Source: Tengunoibacter tsumagoiensis (GTDB lineage Bacteria; Chloroflexota; Ktedonobacteria; Ktedonobacterales; Ktedonobacteraceae). From it: a stretch of 64,000 nt of DNA. The stretch is taken from contig NZ_BIFR01000001.1 in NCBI RefSeq assembly GCF_003967535.1, positions 5,207,001 to 5,271,000 on the forward strand, read 5' to 3'. The notes beneath the pieces are model-generated. The model saw nothing but the letters and a program-made list of their open reading frames with translations, did not search any database and was not told where the DNA came from. Both the position numbers and the translations under genes were made by a program. Shown one piece after another: positions 1-9,486 of the stretch; the stretch's first letter is position 1; every line of letters starts with the position of its first letter.

Positions 1-615
1 GCTGGGAAAAAGCAAGATTACAGCCGGTCCTTCAGTCGTCGAAGCTGGCTGACCAACATGGGTGGCAACTGAGGTCACGGTCACCTGCGGCTTTGAAGCA
101 ATGGCATTAAATGGATGATGCCCAATCAACGCAAATGCAATCAAGCTACTGGCAAGAAGAAAGAAGATGCAAGAGAGCGACAATAAGAGGGAGATAGTCT
201 TGAGTGATAGGAGCGGACGTGGCAGTCGATAGGCCCGGATTGGCTCTGGTGCCACAATCTCTTGAGCAGGTGTAATTTCTTTGGTGTGGCGCTGGAGTCT
301 GTGTGCCTTCAATGCTAAGGCTTCATCCGTTGCGGGAAAGAGAATCGCATCTGGTTCTGGCAAAGGCCATGACTGATGGTCAAGTTCGTCGCGTGTTGTA
401 CGTTGAACATGAATTTTGCTCGAATGATAAGGCTGATCTTCAGGGTGCAGGCCAACATAATGACCAGCTCGATGAGGTGAGGCAAGATGAACTGAAGATG
501 ACTGAGCCTTTTGGTTAACTCGACGTAGCGGCCTTACAGGTTGACCACACCTCGAACAACGTTGTGAGCCCGCTCTCAACTCCTTCTGACAGATAGCGCA
601 ACGCTTTGTCTCCAT
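1..615 (-). CDS. Zinc-ribbon membrane-anchored protein, N-terminal part (cut by window edge)
   Basis: An open reading frame of 205 codons runs without a stop from an ATG at 615 off the left edge of the window, so only the N-terminus is visible. It opens with a four-cysteine zinc ribbon (CAIC at residues 6-9, CSRC at about 20-23), then a low-complexity cytoplasmic stretch, then a single hydrophobic segment at about residues 145-175, after which the chain would be extracytoplasmic. The same order (zinc ribbon, linker, one membrane span) is seen in the protein encoded just upstream at 808-4224, so the two look like neighbouring paralogous surface or sensor proteins on one strand. The ribosome binding site is weak. 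An upstream stop and no other start codon make the ATG at 615 the only choice. Function is unknown. Confidence 0.7.
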   Translation of the reverse strand, partial: METKRCAICQKELRAGSQRCSRCGQPVRPLRRVNQKAQSSSVHLASPHRAGHYVGLHPEDQPYHSSKIHVQRTTRDELDHQSWPLPEPDAILFPATDEALALKAHRLQRHTKEITPAQEIVAPEPIRAYRLPRPLLSLKTISLLLSLSCIFFLLASSLIAFALIGHHPFNAIASKPQVTVTSVATHVGQPASTTEGPAVILLFPS

Positions 616-807
616 TGTATAACGCTCTTGAGGGAAGGCTGACCCGGTTCCAGGTCATTTTCCCCTCTCCTCCTCTCATGACTGTGGCTTATCTTATAGA
701 GCACGCATGATTGATACGATCGCTCAAGAACTGTGTGCTTTGTATTAGATTAAACGCACAGGAGAGGAGGTTCTCAAAAGCAGATATGCACCAGAGAACG
801 TTGCACA

Positions 808-3800
808 CTAAGAACTGGCATTCACCGTTAGCGATAAGGGTGTTTTTCCGTCTGTCGTTACCAGTACAGAACCGCTATAGGTCACATTATTACTATCGGT
901 GCCAGTGGCCTTAAGCGTGTAACCCGTGACGCTCGGAAGATAAATGGGCAGGCTGAATTTTCCACTTGCATCAGTCGTAGCAGAAGCAACCGTATTTCCC
1001 AGGGTATCAAGGAGGGTCACTTTGGCTCCGGCAAGGGTACGCGTGTCACAAACCGAAACAGGGCAGGCCAGCACCGTCCCACTGACAAGGGTGCCTGTTA
1101 CTGTAAAGGTGACCGTAATGGTGGTTGGACTTCCCACCACGCTTGCTCCACCACTACCAGCAAGCATCACCGTCAAGGTACCAGTATAGGAGCCTGGCGT
1201 CAATTGAGAAGCATTCGCGCTCACAGAGACGGTCCCTCCCGTTCCTGCATCTGTGCCAGTTAGAGGCGATAGATTTAACCATTTACTGCTTCCTGCATCT
1301 CCTGCAACCGACCAGCTAACGGGACGAGAACAATTGCCAACTTCATTGAGATTTATGGTCTGAGCGCTTGCAGATTGACCAGCCAGAGCGGTAAAAGCTA
1401 ATGAACTGGGTAGCGCTTGTAGTGTACAGGGTTGTTGTACATTCAACGTCACTTGAAAAGATTGTGGGCTCCCTTGCAAGGCAAGACTGGCTGAATCAGT
1501 TGCAGTCAACGCGATCTGCGCAGTATAGATTCCTGGCACAAGGCCAGCAATGCTTGGGGTGACAGTTAAGCTCACCGTCTGAATACTTGAACCCAGCGTT
1601 AAGGCAGGGGCGCTGGTCTTTAACCAGCTGGCGGCTGGGGTAATAGACACATTCAAGCCAACCGGCCAGTTACAGCTCCCAGATGCAGTAATCACCTGCG
1701 TTTGTGGAGAAGGATCAGCCATGCCTTGAGTCGCTGTAAAGATCACAGAGCTCGAAGGTGGGGGTGACAGGGTACACGGAGGCTGCACAGAGAAATTGAC
1801 TCCAACGGTCTGGGGACTTCCACTTGCTGCTACCCCATTTTTATCAACGCCTATGAGTTGCACCTGACCCGCATACGTACCTGTTGTCAGAGCGCTGGCA
1901 CTGACTGTAATTGTCACCTGACCTGTCTGCGCAGGTGCAAGCGAGCCACTGGCCGGGGTAGCACTTAACCATGAGCTCATTGATGCTGGAATAGAGACCG
2001 ACCACAGCAGCTGACTATTCCCTGGATTGGTGATGATCACGGTCTGACCAGGCGGAGTTGGCTGCGCTGGCGTCGCACTAAAATTCAGACTCAATGGCGA
2101 AGCCCCCAGTATCGGAGCGCTCGGTGGTGGTGGTGCCTGTACCGTTAAGGTGACGGTGACCGATTGGGTACTTTGTGGTAATGCAATCACAATATTCGCG
2201 GTATAGGTTCCTGGGGCTAAACCAGCCTGATTGACATTCACTGTCGTGACTGCACTCGTAACGCCACGTAACTGCCCGCTTTTTGCAGTCAATGAGAGCC
2301 AGCTGGACGAAGAAGTTGCAGACCATGAGATTGTTGGATAGTTCAGACAACTTGAATTTGCGGTAAAGGTTAAAGATTGACCAACAGGATTTTGCAAGCC
2401 AGAGACGGCATTGAAGGTCAAACTTCCTGTATTGAGGCTTAGACCACAGAGACGCTGAACGGTAAGCGAGACGCTGACTATCTGTGGACTATTGAGAGCA
2501 GAATGACCTTCGCTCGTCGAAAAGATCAGATTGCTCAGGTATGTACCTGGCAATAGATGCTGACTATGAGCTTTTATCCTCACTATACTGGTTGAACTGG
2601 GCGTGATGATCCCTGAAGTCTGCTGCGCACTCAACCAATTTTTATCTGGATCAGGCGTGGCGACGAAACCTCCATTCCCCGAAGAGGTGGCAACTGTCCC
2701 TCCAATCGTCCAATAGAGAGGCTGGCTACCTGGATTACTAATCTGTACAAATTGATCATCAGGGTCTGTATACCCATCTACTGCTGTAAACGTCAAAACG
2801 GCTGGAGTAATCGCCAGGACAGGGCCAGCATCAGTTGGTAAGGGTGCCACAGTCATCTTCACTGGAATATGCTGTATCATCCCAACATTTGTTGTTATTG
2901 TGATTGTCCCCGTATAATCCGCTGGGGAAAGATTGCTACGCTGAGCCGCCACTGTGATTTTCTGTGTACTACTAAATTTCCCCTGACTTGGGGTCAATTG
3001 TAGCCATGGCTGATCGCAACTGGCCGACCATGTAATCGAGCCCTCACCATCATTTTTCAAGTTGAGGTACTTTGTGGTATTCGCATCCTGTGTGTCTGTC
3101 CCGAAATCCAGGGAAGTAGTATCAAGATCAAAATGTGCTGGACGCGTCGGGCCAGAATCTACACGCAAGGTTGCATTGGCTGTGTAGCGCGAGCGAATAT
3201 CTTCTGCCTGCAACGTATGGGAACCAGGGTCCCAACTACCATCAATGACAAGATTGGCGTCGGCAGATCCATCTGCATTGACCTGGATGGGATTTCCAGG
3301 CTTAGCTGCTATCTGCTCTTCAATATCTCTCGTCAAAAATACTTGCGTTGAAGATGAAAAATTGCGGAGATGAACTGTTACCAGAGAACCAAATTTAGCA
3401 CTGCTCTGGGAAAGGTTTAATGATGGCGAGAAGCTCGTGCGCGTTGTCTGGCCATGCTTCTGTGTAAATGCAACCGATAAAAGCAAGGTGTCAATAAGAA
3501 GCGCTACCAACGCAAGCACTGCCAGGCCAATAAAAATTTTTCGTAACCGGGAATAGCGATACCCTGCTGAGCGCGTATACAGTGTGGTTGCCTCTGCCAC
3601 ACGCCGCATGTCAGTATCAATCTGCTTAAACTCAGGATTAGAGGGGAACATACGGGCCTGGAGAGGATCATTCTGCTCATCCCAATCATCTCCCTCCTCA
3701 ATCTCTGGTTCTTGTAACCAGGGCCACAGCTCTCTCACTTTACTATCAAAAGAAGGAGCCCGCTCTGGCTCTGGAACATAGACCCCGGGCGGCAAAGGGG

Positions 3801-4224
3801 TGCTATCACGCTGGATCTCAGCCGAAATATCAAGAAGGCGCGAGAGCCGCGAAGCTCTAAGGGATGGGGTTAATTTTGGCTCTTCTTCAGAGATACGACG
3901 TGCTGCGTTGTTTAAACGTAACACTGTCTGTTCGGTAGAATGAGTCCAGATCCCTTTTTCTCTACTTCCGTCTTCCTGACCGTTTTCTGTAGAGACAGAT
4001 GCCTGTTCCATGGGTTGAGTCGCTGATGCTTGAAGAGCAGATGAAAATAATACACCGTCTTGTGGGAACGCCTCTTGCTCTGTTGACGCTCCAGATAGGG
4101 AGGATTGTGATTTCACAGCAGCCGATTCTTTGAGCTGCCCGAGAGCGGTATTACACGCATCACATAGACGAGAAGCATTGGTACATGACTTCCCACAACG
4201 CATACATATATTCATCTTGTCCAT
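808..4224 (-). CDS. Membrane-anchored BACON-repeat surface protein with N-terminal zinc ribbon
   Basis: Protein of 1138 aa. Residues 7-25 form a zinc ribbon (CMRC, CDAC). An acidic, disordered cytoplasmic region follows, then one transmembrane helix at about residues 228-252. The outside part begins with an IPT-like beta domain (about 265-355). Six BACON/Ig-like domains follow (about 360-1010), each with a W-L-x-L/A core and a closing GTYTG-type strand, for example YTGTITI, GTYTANI and GSYTGTL. The C-terminal ~90 residues (VSGTVLAC, KVTLLDTLG, SGKFSLP) look like a carboxypeptidase-regulatory-like fold. BACON domains are usually carbohydrate- or surface-associated; a role in cell-surface binding is inferred. 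There is a second in-frame ATG three codons in (4215), with no decisive ribosome binding site for either. No enzyme domain is present. Confidence 0.8.
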   Translation of the reverse strand: MDKMNICMRCGKSCTNASRLCDACNTALGQLKESAAVKSQSSLSGASTEQEAFPQDGVLFSSALQASATQPMEQASVSTENGQEDGSREKGIWTHSTEQTVLRLNNAARRISEEEPKLTPSLRASRLSRLLDISAEIQRDSTPLPPGVYVPEPERAPSFDSKVRELWPWLQEPEIEEGDDWDEQNDPLQARMFPSNPEFKQIDTDMRRVAEATTLYTRSAGYRYSRLRKIFIGLAVLALVALLIDTLLLSVAFTQKHGQTTRTSFSPSLNLSQSSAKFGSLVTVHLRNFSSSTQVFLTRDIEEQIAAKPGNPIQVNADGSADANLVIDGSWDPGSHTLQAEDIRSRYTANATLRVDSGPTRPAHFDLDTTSLDFGTDTQDANTTKYLNLKNDGEGSITWSASCDQPWLQLTPSQGKFSSTQKITVAAQRSNLSPADYTGTITITTNVGMIQHIPVKMTVAPLPTDAGPVLAITPAVLTFTAVDGYTDPDDQFVQISNPGSQPLYWTIGGTVATSSGNGGFVATPDPDKNWLSAQQTSGIITPSSTSIVRIKAHSQHLLPGTYLSNLIFSTSEGHSALNSPQIVSVSLTVQRLCGLSLNTGSLTFNAVSGLQNPVGQSLTFTANSSCLNYPTISWSATSSSSWLSLTAKSGQLRGVTSAVTTVNVNQAGLAPGTYTANIVIALPQSTQSVTVTLTVQAPPPPSAPILGASPLSLNFSATPAQPTPPGQTVIITNPGNSQLLWSVSIPASMSSWLSATPASGSLAPAQTGQVTITVSASALTTGTYAGQVQLIGVDKNGVAASGSPQTVGVNFSVQPPCTLSPPPSSSVIFTATQGMADPSPQTQVITASGSCNWPVGLNVSITPAASWLKTSAPALTLGSSIQTVSLTVTPSIAGLVPGIYTAQIALTATDSASLALQGSPQSFQVTLNVQQPCTLQALPSSLAFTALAGQSASAQTINLNEVGNCSRPVSWSVAGDAGSSKWLNLSPLTGTDAGTGGTVSVSANASQLTPGSYTGTLTVMLAGSGGASVVGSPTTITVTFTVTGTLVSGTVLACPVSVCDTRTLAGAKVTLLDTLGNTVASATTDASGKFSLPIYLPSVTGYTLKATGTDSNNVTYSGSVLVTTDGKTPLSLTVNASS

Positions 4225-4390
4225 CTCTTCTGAAAATAGTATTCAAGCGCTCAAATATAGTATTCCCTGACCAACCCCGGTTTTTCTGTCTCTCTTCCAG
4301 GCCACACAAATAGATAAATAGAACTTATACGATGCTCCAGGTTACAAGAATTGAAGAAAGAAGAGCCTCACTGATAAAACGTTGGATACA

Positions 4391-4420
4391 GAAATTGGTC
4401 ACAGTTCCGTGACCAATTTC
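4391..4420. repeat. Perfect 12-bp inverted repeat (6-nt loop)
   Basis: The arms at 4391-4402 and 4409-4420 are exact reverse complements. The repeat lies between the pheT terminator and the start of the BACON gene, in the likely promoter region of that gene. It has no flanking T-run, so it may be an operator or a leader hairpin rather than a terminator. Confidence 0.55.
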
Positions 4421-4427
4421 TTCTGGA

Positions 4428-4464
4428 CTAAAAAGAGAGGGCGTCTCAGTTCACACCCTCTCTT
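4428..4464 (-). terminator. Rho-independent terminator of pheST
   Basis: On the minus strand a 9-bp stem (arms 4464-4456 and 4441-4433) is followed directly by a run of T residues. It lies 19 bp past the pheT stop codon. Confidence 0.8.
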
Positions 4465-4482
4465 CGATCTCGCTCCTACTAC

Positions 4483-6987
4483 TTACCTTAGTACTGCTCC
4501 AAATTCTTCGTTCAATGCTCGGATGATCTGCTCCTGTACTGTGTTTGCTTCAGTATCTTTTAAAGTTCGATCAGCGGCTTGATAGGTTAATGAGTAGGTA
4601 AGATTCTTTTTCCCCGCTGGAATTGGCTCTCCTGTGTAGACATCGAAGAGCATAACTGTTTGAAGAAGCTCGCCTCCGTTCTGACGAATGGCTGCTTGAA
4701 TAGCTTCTGCTGGAACAGACTGCTCAACGACGAGTGCCAGATCTCTTGTTAATCCCTGCTGACGAGAAATGGGGGTGTATAGTATATGCTCAGGCACTGC
4801 TGCATACAGCCGCTCCAGGTCCAGCTCTGCCAGATAGGTCCGCTCTACGAGATCGTAGCGCTGCTGTACAAGAGGATGGACCTCACCTAAAACACCAATA
4901 GAGTGATACTCACTCTTGCCCGACGCGCCTATAAACGCCACTTCAACTTCAGCGCAACGACCTGGATGGAAGGTTGGATGCTCACTGGCCCTGAAACGAT
5001 AGCTCCCAATATGCAAGCTGGCCAGCAACGACTCAACGGCCCCTTTCAGGTCATAGAAATCAGCAGACCGTGACAGTTCTCCGGACCAGGAGATCTCAGC
5101 TGGCCCACTGAGCGCCATTCCAATCGAACGCCGCTCATCAGGTAGCTGAGCAGGATCTGCTGCTGGCAGATAACGACGGCCAATCTCAAAGAAACGCAAT
5201 CCTGCTTTGTTACGCTTGCTGTTCTGCTGTAAGGTTTCTAATAGATTGCTAAGCAGGGTCAGGCGTAAAACCTCCATCTCACTGCTCAAAGAATTGGCCA
5301 GCACGACGGCTGGAAGAGAGCGAGCATCAAAGGGTTCGGTACGTTGAACAGGTACAATGCTCTCGGTCTCAGCGTAAGAGCGCAAGAGCGCCTGTGCTGT
5401 TTCGGCACCAGGGTACGCCAGGATAGCAGCCATACGTGCTCTGCTCGTCAGGGCATACGTTATGATCTCATTCAGACCCGCCCCCATGAGTGTGGTACGC
5501 ACGAATTGTTCACGTTCGAACCAGGGATCTAGCTTCAGCTTTGGGAGTGGACCACTGGGGATCGAGCTCGGAATGCGATCATAGCCAAGGATACGGATCA
5601 CCTCTTCAACCAGATCAGCCCCCTCTTGAATATCTGCGCGATAGGTTGGCACGCTCACCTGCAAAGACGGTCCAGCGGTTGTTACTTCAAAGCCTAATGA
5701 GCTTAACGCTGTCACAATCTCTTGCTCAGAAACTTTCATTGATGTGAGCCATTCAACTTCAGCAGCCGAGAAAGGGATGATCTGAGTCTGGACAGGCTGT
5801 GGATAGTGATCAACTCGACCTGGATGCACCGTTCCCCCGGCCAGCTCGACCATCAACTGTGCAGCACGATCAGCCCCGCTCACGACCAGTTCTGGATCAA
5901 GCCCTTTTTCGTAGCGGCTTGAGGCATCCGTACGTAATCCCAGTATCGTGGAGGTTCGTCGCACATTCCCACCTTTGAAGTTTGCTGCCTCCAGCAAAAC
6001 CGTGGTGGTCTTCTCACTGACCTCACTTTTCGCTCCACCCATAACACCCGCAATGGCGGTTGGTCCTGTGGGATCTGCAATCAAAAGCATGTCAGGAGTC
6101 AATTTCCGCTTCACATCATCCAGTGTTGTCAGGATCTCACCTTCATGAGCGCGGCGAACGATAATATGATGCTCTGGGACCAGATTATAATCAAAGCCAT
6201 GCAGAGGCTGCCCCTGCTCAAGCATGACATAATTGGTGATATCCACAATGATATTAATTGGACGCATACCAGCAGCCAACAAGCGACGCCCCATCCAGCC
6301 TGGCGAAGACCCCAATTTTACATTGCTAATCACGCGGGCCGTATAGCGAGGACAAAGCTCAGTATCTTCTACGCTTACCTGCACCAGCTGGTTGGTAGGA
6401 GCTCCCTGCTCCTGGAACACGGGCTTTGGCAGGCGCAGAGGTTGACCAGTCAGAGCCGAGACTTCACGCGCAATGCCAATAATCGATGAGAGATCGCCAC
6501 GATGAGCTTTAATTGCGAAATCAAGCACAACCTCACCTAGCAGATCAACCACTTTCAGGCCCAGTTCTGTGTCAGGATCGAGAATATAGATCCCTGAATG
6601 ATCATTGCCCATACCAAGCTCACGAGGGGAACAGAGCATCCCTTGCGAGACATAGCCCATTTTTTTGGTCTCGGTAATCTGGAAATCGCCAAACTGCGCA
6701 CCCGGTAAGGCCAGGGGCACTTTATCACCCAACTGAATATTGGGAGCACCACAGATGACGTTGAGAACCTCGCTCCCTGTATTTACCTTTGTATAATTTA
6801 GATGATCAGAGCTCTCCACCTTCTCCAGATGGATAATCTGAGCACTGATGATCTTATCGCCCCACTCTTTACCAATATATTCGACCGCTTCAACCTCTAG
6901 ACCGGCCATCGTTAACGTCTGCGCCAGCTCTTCTGGCGACATTGTAATGTCAACATAATCCTTTAGCCAACTTAATGGAACTCGCAT
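4483..6987 (-). CDS. pheT: Phenylalanine--tRNA ligase beta subunit
   Basis: Protein of 834 aa, normal for bacterial PheT. With PheS it forms the alpha2-beta2 enzyme that charges tRNA-Phe in the cytoplasm. Visible domains in order are an N-terminal MRVPLSWLKDYV start, an EMAP-like tRNA-binding domain (about 40-150), B3/B4 editing domain (about 210-385), B5 DNA-binding-like domain (about 405-480), the catalytic-core-like module, and a C-terminal ferredoxin-fold anticodon-binding domain (about 740-834, with RDLALVV and YTGEPIP-type motifs). An AAGGAG ribosome binding site lies 9 nt before the ATG. It follows pheS by 39 bp on the same strand, so both are expected to be controlled by the T-box leader upstream of pheS. 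Confidence 0.97.
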   Translation of the reverse strand: MRVPLSWLKDYVDITMSPEELAQTLTMAGLEVEAVEYIGKEWGDKIISAQIIHLEKVESSDHLNYTKVNTGSEVLNVICGAPNIQLGDKVPLALPGAQFGDFQITETKKMGYVSQGMLCSPRELGMGNDHSGIYILDPDTELGLKVVDLLGEVVLDFAIKAHRGDLSSIIGIAREVSALTGQPLRLPKPVFQEQGAPTNQLVQVSVEDTELCPRYTARVISNVKLGSSPGWMGRRLLAAGMRPINIIVDITNYVMLEQGQPLHGFDYNLVPEHHIIVRRAHEGEILTTLDDVKRKLTPDMLLIADPTGPTAIAGVMGGAKSEVSEKTTTVLLEAANFKGGNVRRTSTILGLRTDASSRYEKGLDPELVVSGADRAAQLMVELAGGTVHPGRVDHYPQPVQTQIIPFSAAEVEWLTSMKVSEQEIVTALSSLGFEVTTAGPSLQVSVPTYRADIQEGADLVEEVIRILGYDRIPSSIPSGPLPKLKLDPWFEREQFVRTTLMGAGLNEIITYALTSRARMAAILAYPGAETAQALLRSYAETESIVPVQRTEPFDARSLPAVVLANSLSSEMEVLRLTLLSNLLETLQQNSKRNKAGLRFFEIGRRYLPAADPAQLPDERRSIGMALSGPAEISWSGELSRSADFYDLKGAVESLLASLHIGSYRFRASEHPTFHPGRCAEVEVAFIGASGKSEYHSIGVLGEVHPLVQQRYDLVERTYLAELDLERLYAAVPEHILYTPISRQQGLTRDLALVVEQSVPAEAIQAAIRQNGGELLQTVMLFDVYTGEPIPAGKKNLTYSLTYQAADRTLKDTEANTVQEQIIRALNEEFGAVLR

Positions 6988-7026
6988 TAATGCATTCTCC
7001 TTCTACTGTTCGCTCTACCGCCGAGC

Positions 7027-8073
7027 CTAGAATTGGCGCAAGAAGCGCAGATCATTGCCAGAGAAGAGCCGAATCTCTCCCAGGCCATACTTCAACATGG
7101 CAATGCGCTCAACGCCCATACCAAAAGCAAAGCCGCGATATTTTGTGGGGTCATAGCCCACTTCGCGCAATAGCTTCGGATGAACCATGCCAGCTCCCAG
7201 AACTTCCAGCCAGCCACTGTATTTGCAGACACGACACCCCTCGCCGTGGCAGGAAGAACAGGTTACATCGACCTCAGCGCTTGGCTCAGTGAAAGGAAAG
7301 TAGCTCCCACGGAAACGGATCTTTGTATCAATTCCGAAGAGCTCCTGTGCAAAACGCTCCAGGCAGCCTTTCAGGTCGGCCATCGTACAGTATTCATCAA
7401 CGAGCAGGCCCTCAATCTGATGAAACATCGCTTCATGGGTCGCGTCAACAGCCTCATTGCGATAAACCTTACCGGGGACAACCACGCGAACAGGCGGCTC
7501 AGTCTCTTTCATGGTCCGTACCTGCATCGGCGAGGTATGGGTACGCAACAGGATCTGGCCCGGATTCACCCAGAAGGTATCCTGCATATCGCGGGCTGGA
7601 TGATCGGCTGGAACGTTAAGTGCCTGGAAGTTATAGTAGTCTGTCTCAACCTCTCGCCCCTGCACAACGCTGAACCCCATGCGCTCAAAGATCTGCGTCA
7701 CCTCGCGAATGGTACGCGAGATAGGGTGCATATGCCCCACAGGCAAGGCTCGCCCAGGCAACGTGACATCGATGCGCTCTTGCTCTAAAGCTGCAATCAT
7801 CTCCTGCTGCTTGAGATTCTCCCGTTTGGCTGAAAGTTGACGCTCCAATTCAGATTTCACAGCATTGATTCTTTGTCCAACGACAGGCCGCTCTTCTTTA
7901 GAGAGTTTAGGCATGATAGCCGAAAGATTTTTCAGCTCACCTTTATTGCGGCCCAGATAGCGAATATCCCATTCATCCAGATCGCTCAGGAGCGTAATGG
8001 GCCCCAATTCAGCGATAGCCCGCTCGCGCAGTTCGTCGAGCTGGCCCAACAATTGCTCTAATTGTCCGATCAT
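7027..8073 (-). CDS. pheS: Phenylalanine--tRNA ligase alpha subunit
   Basis: Protein of 348 aa from the ATG at 8073. This start is preferred over an upstream one at 8106 because GGAGGG sits 5 nt before it and the upstream start lies inside the T-box terminator. The N-terminal ~90 residues are a charged coiled-coil arm that contacts tRNA-Phe. The class II synthetase core follows, with motif 2 (FHQIEGLLVDE), a four-cysteine knuckle (CSSC, CRVC) seen in many bacterial PheS proteins, and motif 3 (GFAFGMGVERIAML). It pairs with the beta subunit gene immediately downstream. Confidence 0.97.
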   Translation of the reverse strand: MIGQLEQLLGQLDELRERAIAELGPITLLSDLDEWDIRYLGRNKGELKNLSAIMPKLSKEERPVVGQRINAVKSELERQLSAKRENLKQQEMIAALEQERIDVTLPGRALPVGHMHPISRTIREVTQIFERMGFSVVQGREVETDYYNFQALNVPADHPARDMQDTFWVNPGQILLRTHTSPMQVRTMKETEPPVRVVVPGKVYRNEAVDATHEAMFHQIEGLLVDEYCTMADLKGCLERFAQELFGIDTKIRFRGSYFPFTEPSAEVDVTCSSCHGEGCRVCKYSGWLEVLGAGMVHPKLLREVGYDPTKYRGFAFGMGVERIAMLKYGLGEIRLFSGNDLRFLRQF

Positions 8074-8091
8074 TTCATCCCTCCGAAAACA

Positions 8092-8440
8092 ACAAAAAAC
8101 CGACACTCGTCAACAGGGACGAAGTTGTCGGCATAGCAAGCTCCGTGGTACCACCCGTATTGAATATCAACTTTTGCTCGGCCACGTGTTGAGCGAGAAA
8201 GCAATATTCCACTCGGTCTGTCTTTTAACGGGGACCACCGGGGCTGTCTACTTTATCAAAAGCTTAATTATGCAGTATCCCACTGAACCATTGAATACCA
8301 TCATAACTATGCGTCACATCTTCAACAGCCAGCTCTGAGGTGAACTTCGACGTACCATGACGTAAAAGGGCTTCCAGTCGATGGCCCTCTCTCTCTGCAC
8401 GTTCTCGATACGTGTACTCTCCTCATCAACGCTTTTCCAC
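8092..8440 (-). promoter_or_regulatory. T-box riboswitch leader of pheST (Phe-specific)
   Basis: On the minus strand the canonical T-box GGGTGGTACCACGG lies at 8156-8143. It is followed by a terminator, and upstream there is a Stem I region with a GGAGAGTA-like GA motif near 8420 and a specifier loop GAAGTTCACCTC around 8348-8337. The specifier triplet is TTC (8344-8342), a phenylalanine codon followed by the usual A. T-boxes sense uncharged tRNA: binding of uncharged tRNA-Phe stabilises the antiterminator and lets pheS-pheT be transcribed. The function matches the genes downstream exactly. Boundaries are approximate. Confidence 0.92.
8094..8131 (-). terminator. T-box regulated intrinsic terminator
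   Basis: Minus-strand stem CCGACA/TGTCGG (8131-8126 with 8105-8100), extended by an inner CTTCGTC/GACGAG helix, followed by six T residues at 8099-8094. It competes with the T-box antiterminator just upstream and ends 20 bp before the pheS start. Confidence 0.85.
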
Positions 8441-8460
8441 ACATCATAACTTATCTTGAA

Positions 8461-8815
8461 GCAGTGTAACAGATTCCAGTCGAAAAGTCCAGAAATTTTT
8501 TACGGTCTGAAGCTTCTAAGGCTCATAAAAAGCGTGCATTCCGGGCCTGTTACGGCCCTATGTTAATAAGATACTTTTTTCTTAACCATTTCTCAGCAAG
8601 TGAAATAAAGCCTGAGAAAGATTAAAAAAGCCATATGGATGAGTTTATAGTGTCACTACTTTGCATGATAGGCCGTGTCTATCTCAGAGATACAATTAAT
8701 CTGGAATTACAAGTAAATCTTTTAGTGGTAATGGTAGTAGCGGTAAAGCCAAATTTAACCATCATCACGTTGTAGTATGCATTTACCGCTCATACAGGTT
8801 ACGGAGGGATACCAA
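8461..8815. other. Intergenic stretch between divergent pheST leader and DUF4383 gene
   Basis: No gene is seen here. It must hold the promoters for both divergent units. There is a short 5-bp GGGCC/GGCCC hairpin at 8543-8558 and A/T-rich sequence around 8570-8640. I could not pick convincing -35/-10 pairs. Confidence 0.4.
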
Positions 8816-9265
8816 ATGAAAAGCTGGTCAATTAATCGCATCTGGGCTCTTGTTTTAGGCATTGTCTTCACTATTCTTGGTGTTGTGGGCTTTCTTACAC
8901 CCCCAGAGAACAGCACTGGTGTACAGGCCATTCTGGGGCTCTTTGATGGCGATACATTTCATAACATTTTCTTTTTGATCACAGGTCTGATTGGACTGGG
9001 TGTGGCCTTCTGGGGTGAGTACTTCCGTCGCTACAATCAGGTGGTCGGCATCGTCTACACGCTGATCGGTCTGCTGGCCCTGATTCCAAGCCTCTACTAT
9101 CCATCTGGCTCCTATGGGACCGATAATGGACTCTTCTTGAACCTGACCCATATGAATGCTGGCGATATCATCCTGAACCTGGTAGCAGGCGTCATCTCAT
9201 TGGTCATCGGTTTCGCCCTGGCTGGTGAGGCTGCTCATCCCCATCGCGCTCGTGTTGCTCGCTAA
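8816..9265 (+). CDS. DUF4383-family four-helix membrane protein
   Basis: Protein of 149 aa starting at the ATG at 8816, chosen because CGGAGGG lies 8 nt upstream. The longer reading from 8777 lacks a ribosome binding site. Four hydrophobic helices are visible (about residues 8-28, 46-68, 75-95, 115-138), with the conserved N-terminal N-R-x-W-A-L-V-L-G segment and the G-D-x-x-x-N-x-x-F/H-N block typical of DUF4383. The family is common in actinobacteria and Chloroflexota and has no known function. It is monocistronic and ends in a strong terminator. Confidence 0.85.
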   Translation: MKSWSINRIWALVLGIVFTILGVVGFLTPPENSTGVQAILGLFDGDTFHNIFFLITGLIGLGVAFWGEYFRRYNQVVGIVYTLIGLLALIPSLYYPSGSYGTDNGLFLNLTHMNAGDIILNLVAGVISLVIGFALAGEAAHPHRARVAR

Positions 9266-9290
9266 AACGAGAAACTGACTGGATTTTAAC

Positions 9291-9333
9291 AAAAAGAAGG
9301 GCTTCACGAATCAATGGTGAAGCCCTTCTTTTT
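9291..9333 (+). terminator. Bidirectional intrinsic terminator
   Basis: A near-perfect hairpin has 17-nt arms (9291-9307 and 9317-9333) including flanking A5 and T5 runs. It lies 25 bp after the DUF4383 stop and separates that gene from the ATPase/HNH operon. Confidence 0.9.
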
Positions 9334-9436
9334 GTCTTCATTACGCCCCCTCACCTTATCTTTAACAAAGCTCCCCGATACATATTTCCTATAAGCTGGT
9401 TCTTGTTACTAAAAAGCTTTTACAGGATAATCCGCA

Positions 9437-9445
9437 TGTTACAAT
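9437..9445 (+). promoter_or_regulatory. Probable extended -10 promoter of the ATPase/HNH operon
   Basis: TGTTACAAT matches an extended -10 element (TGn plus TACAAT), 42 bp before the GTG start at 9487. No good -35 box is visible at the expected distance, which is usual for extended -10 promoters. Confidence 0.45.
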
Positions 9446-9486
9446 AGCAATAAGACAGGAAAAGATTTTATGAAGGAGAAAACTAC

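Noticed and set aside
515..658. A 47-codon minus-strand frame with a good GGAG-rich ribosome binding site overlapping the zinc-ribbon gene
   Set aside because: It lies in a different frame from the cysteine-rich protein, which has a clear zinc ribbon and membrane span and stays open to the window edge. The short frame shows no recognisable motif, although its ribosome binding site is better, so it could be a leader peptide.
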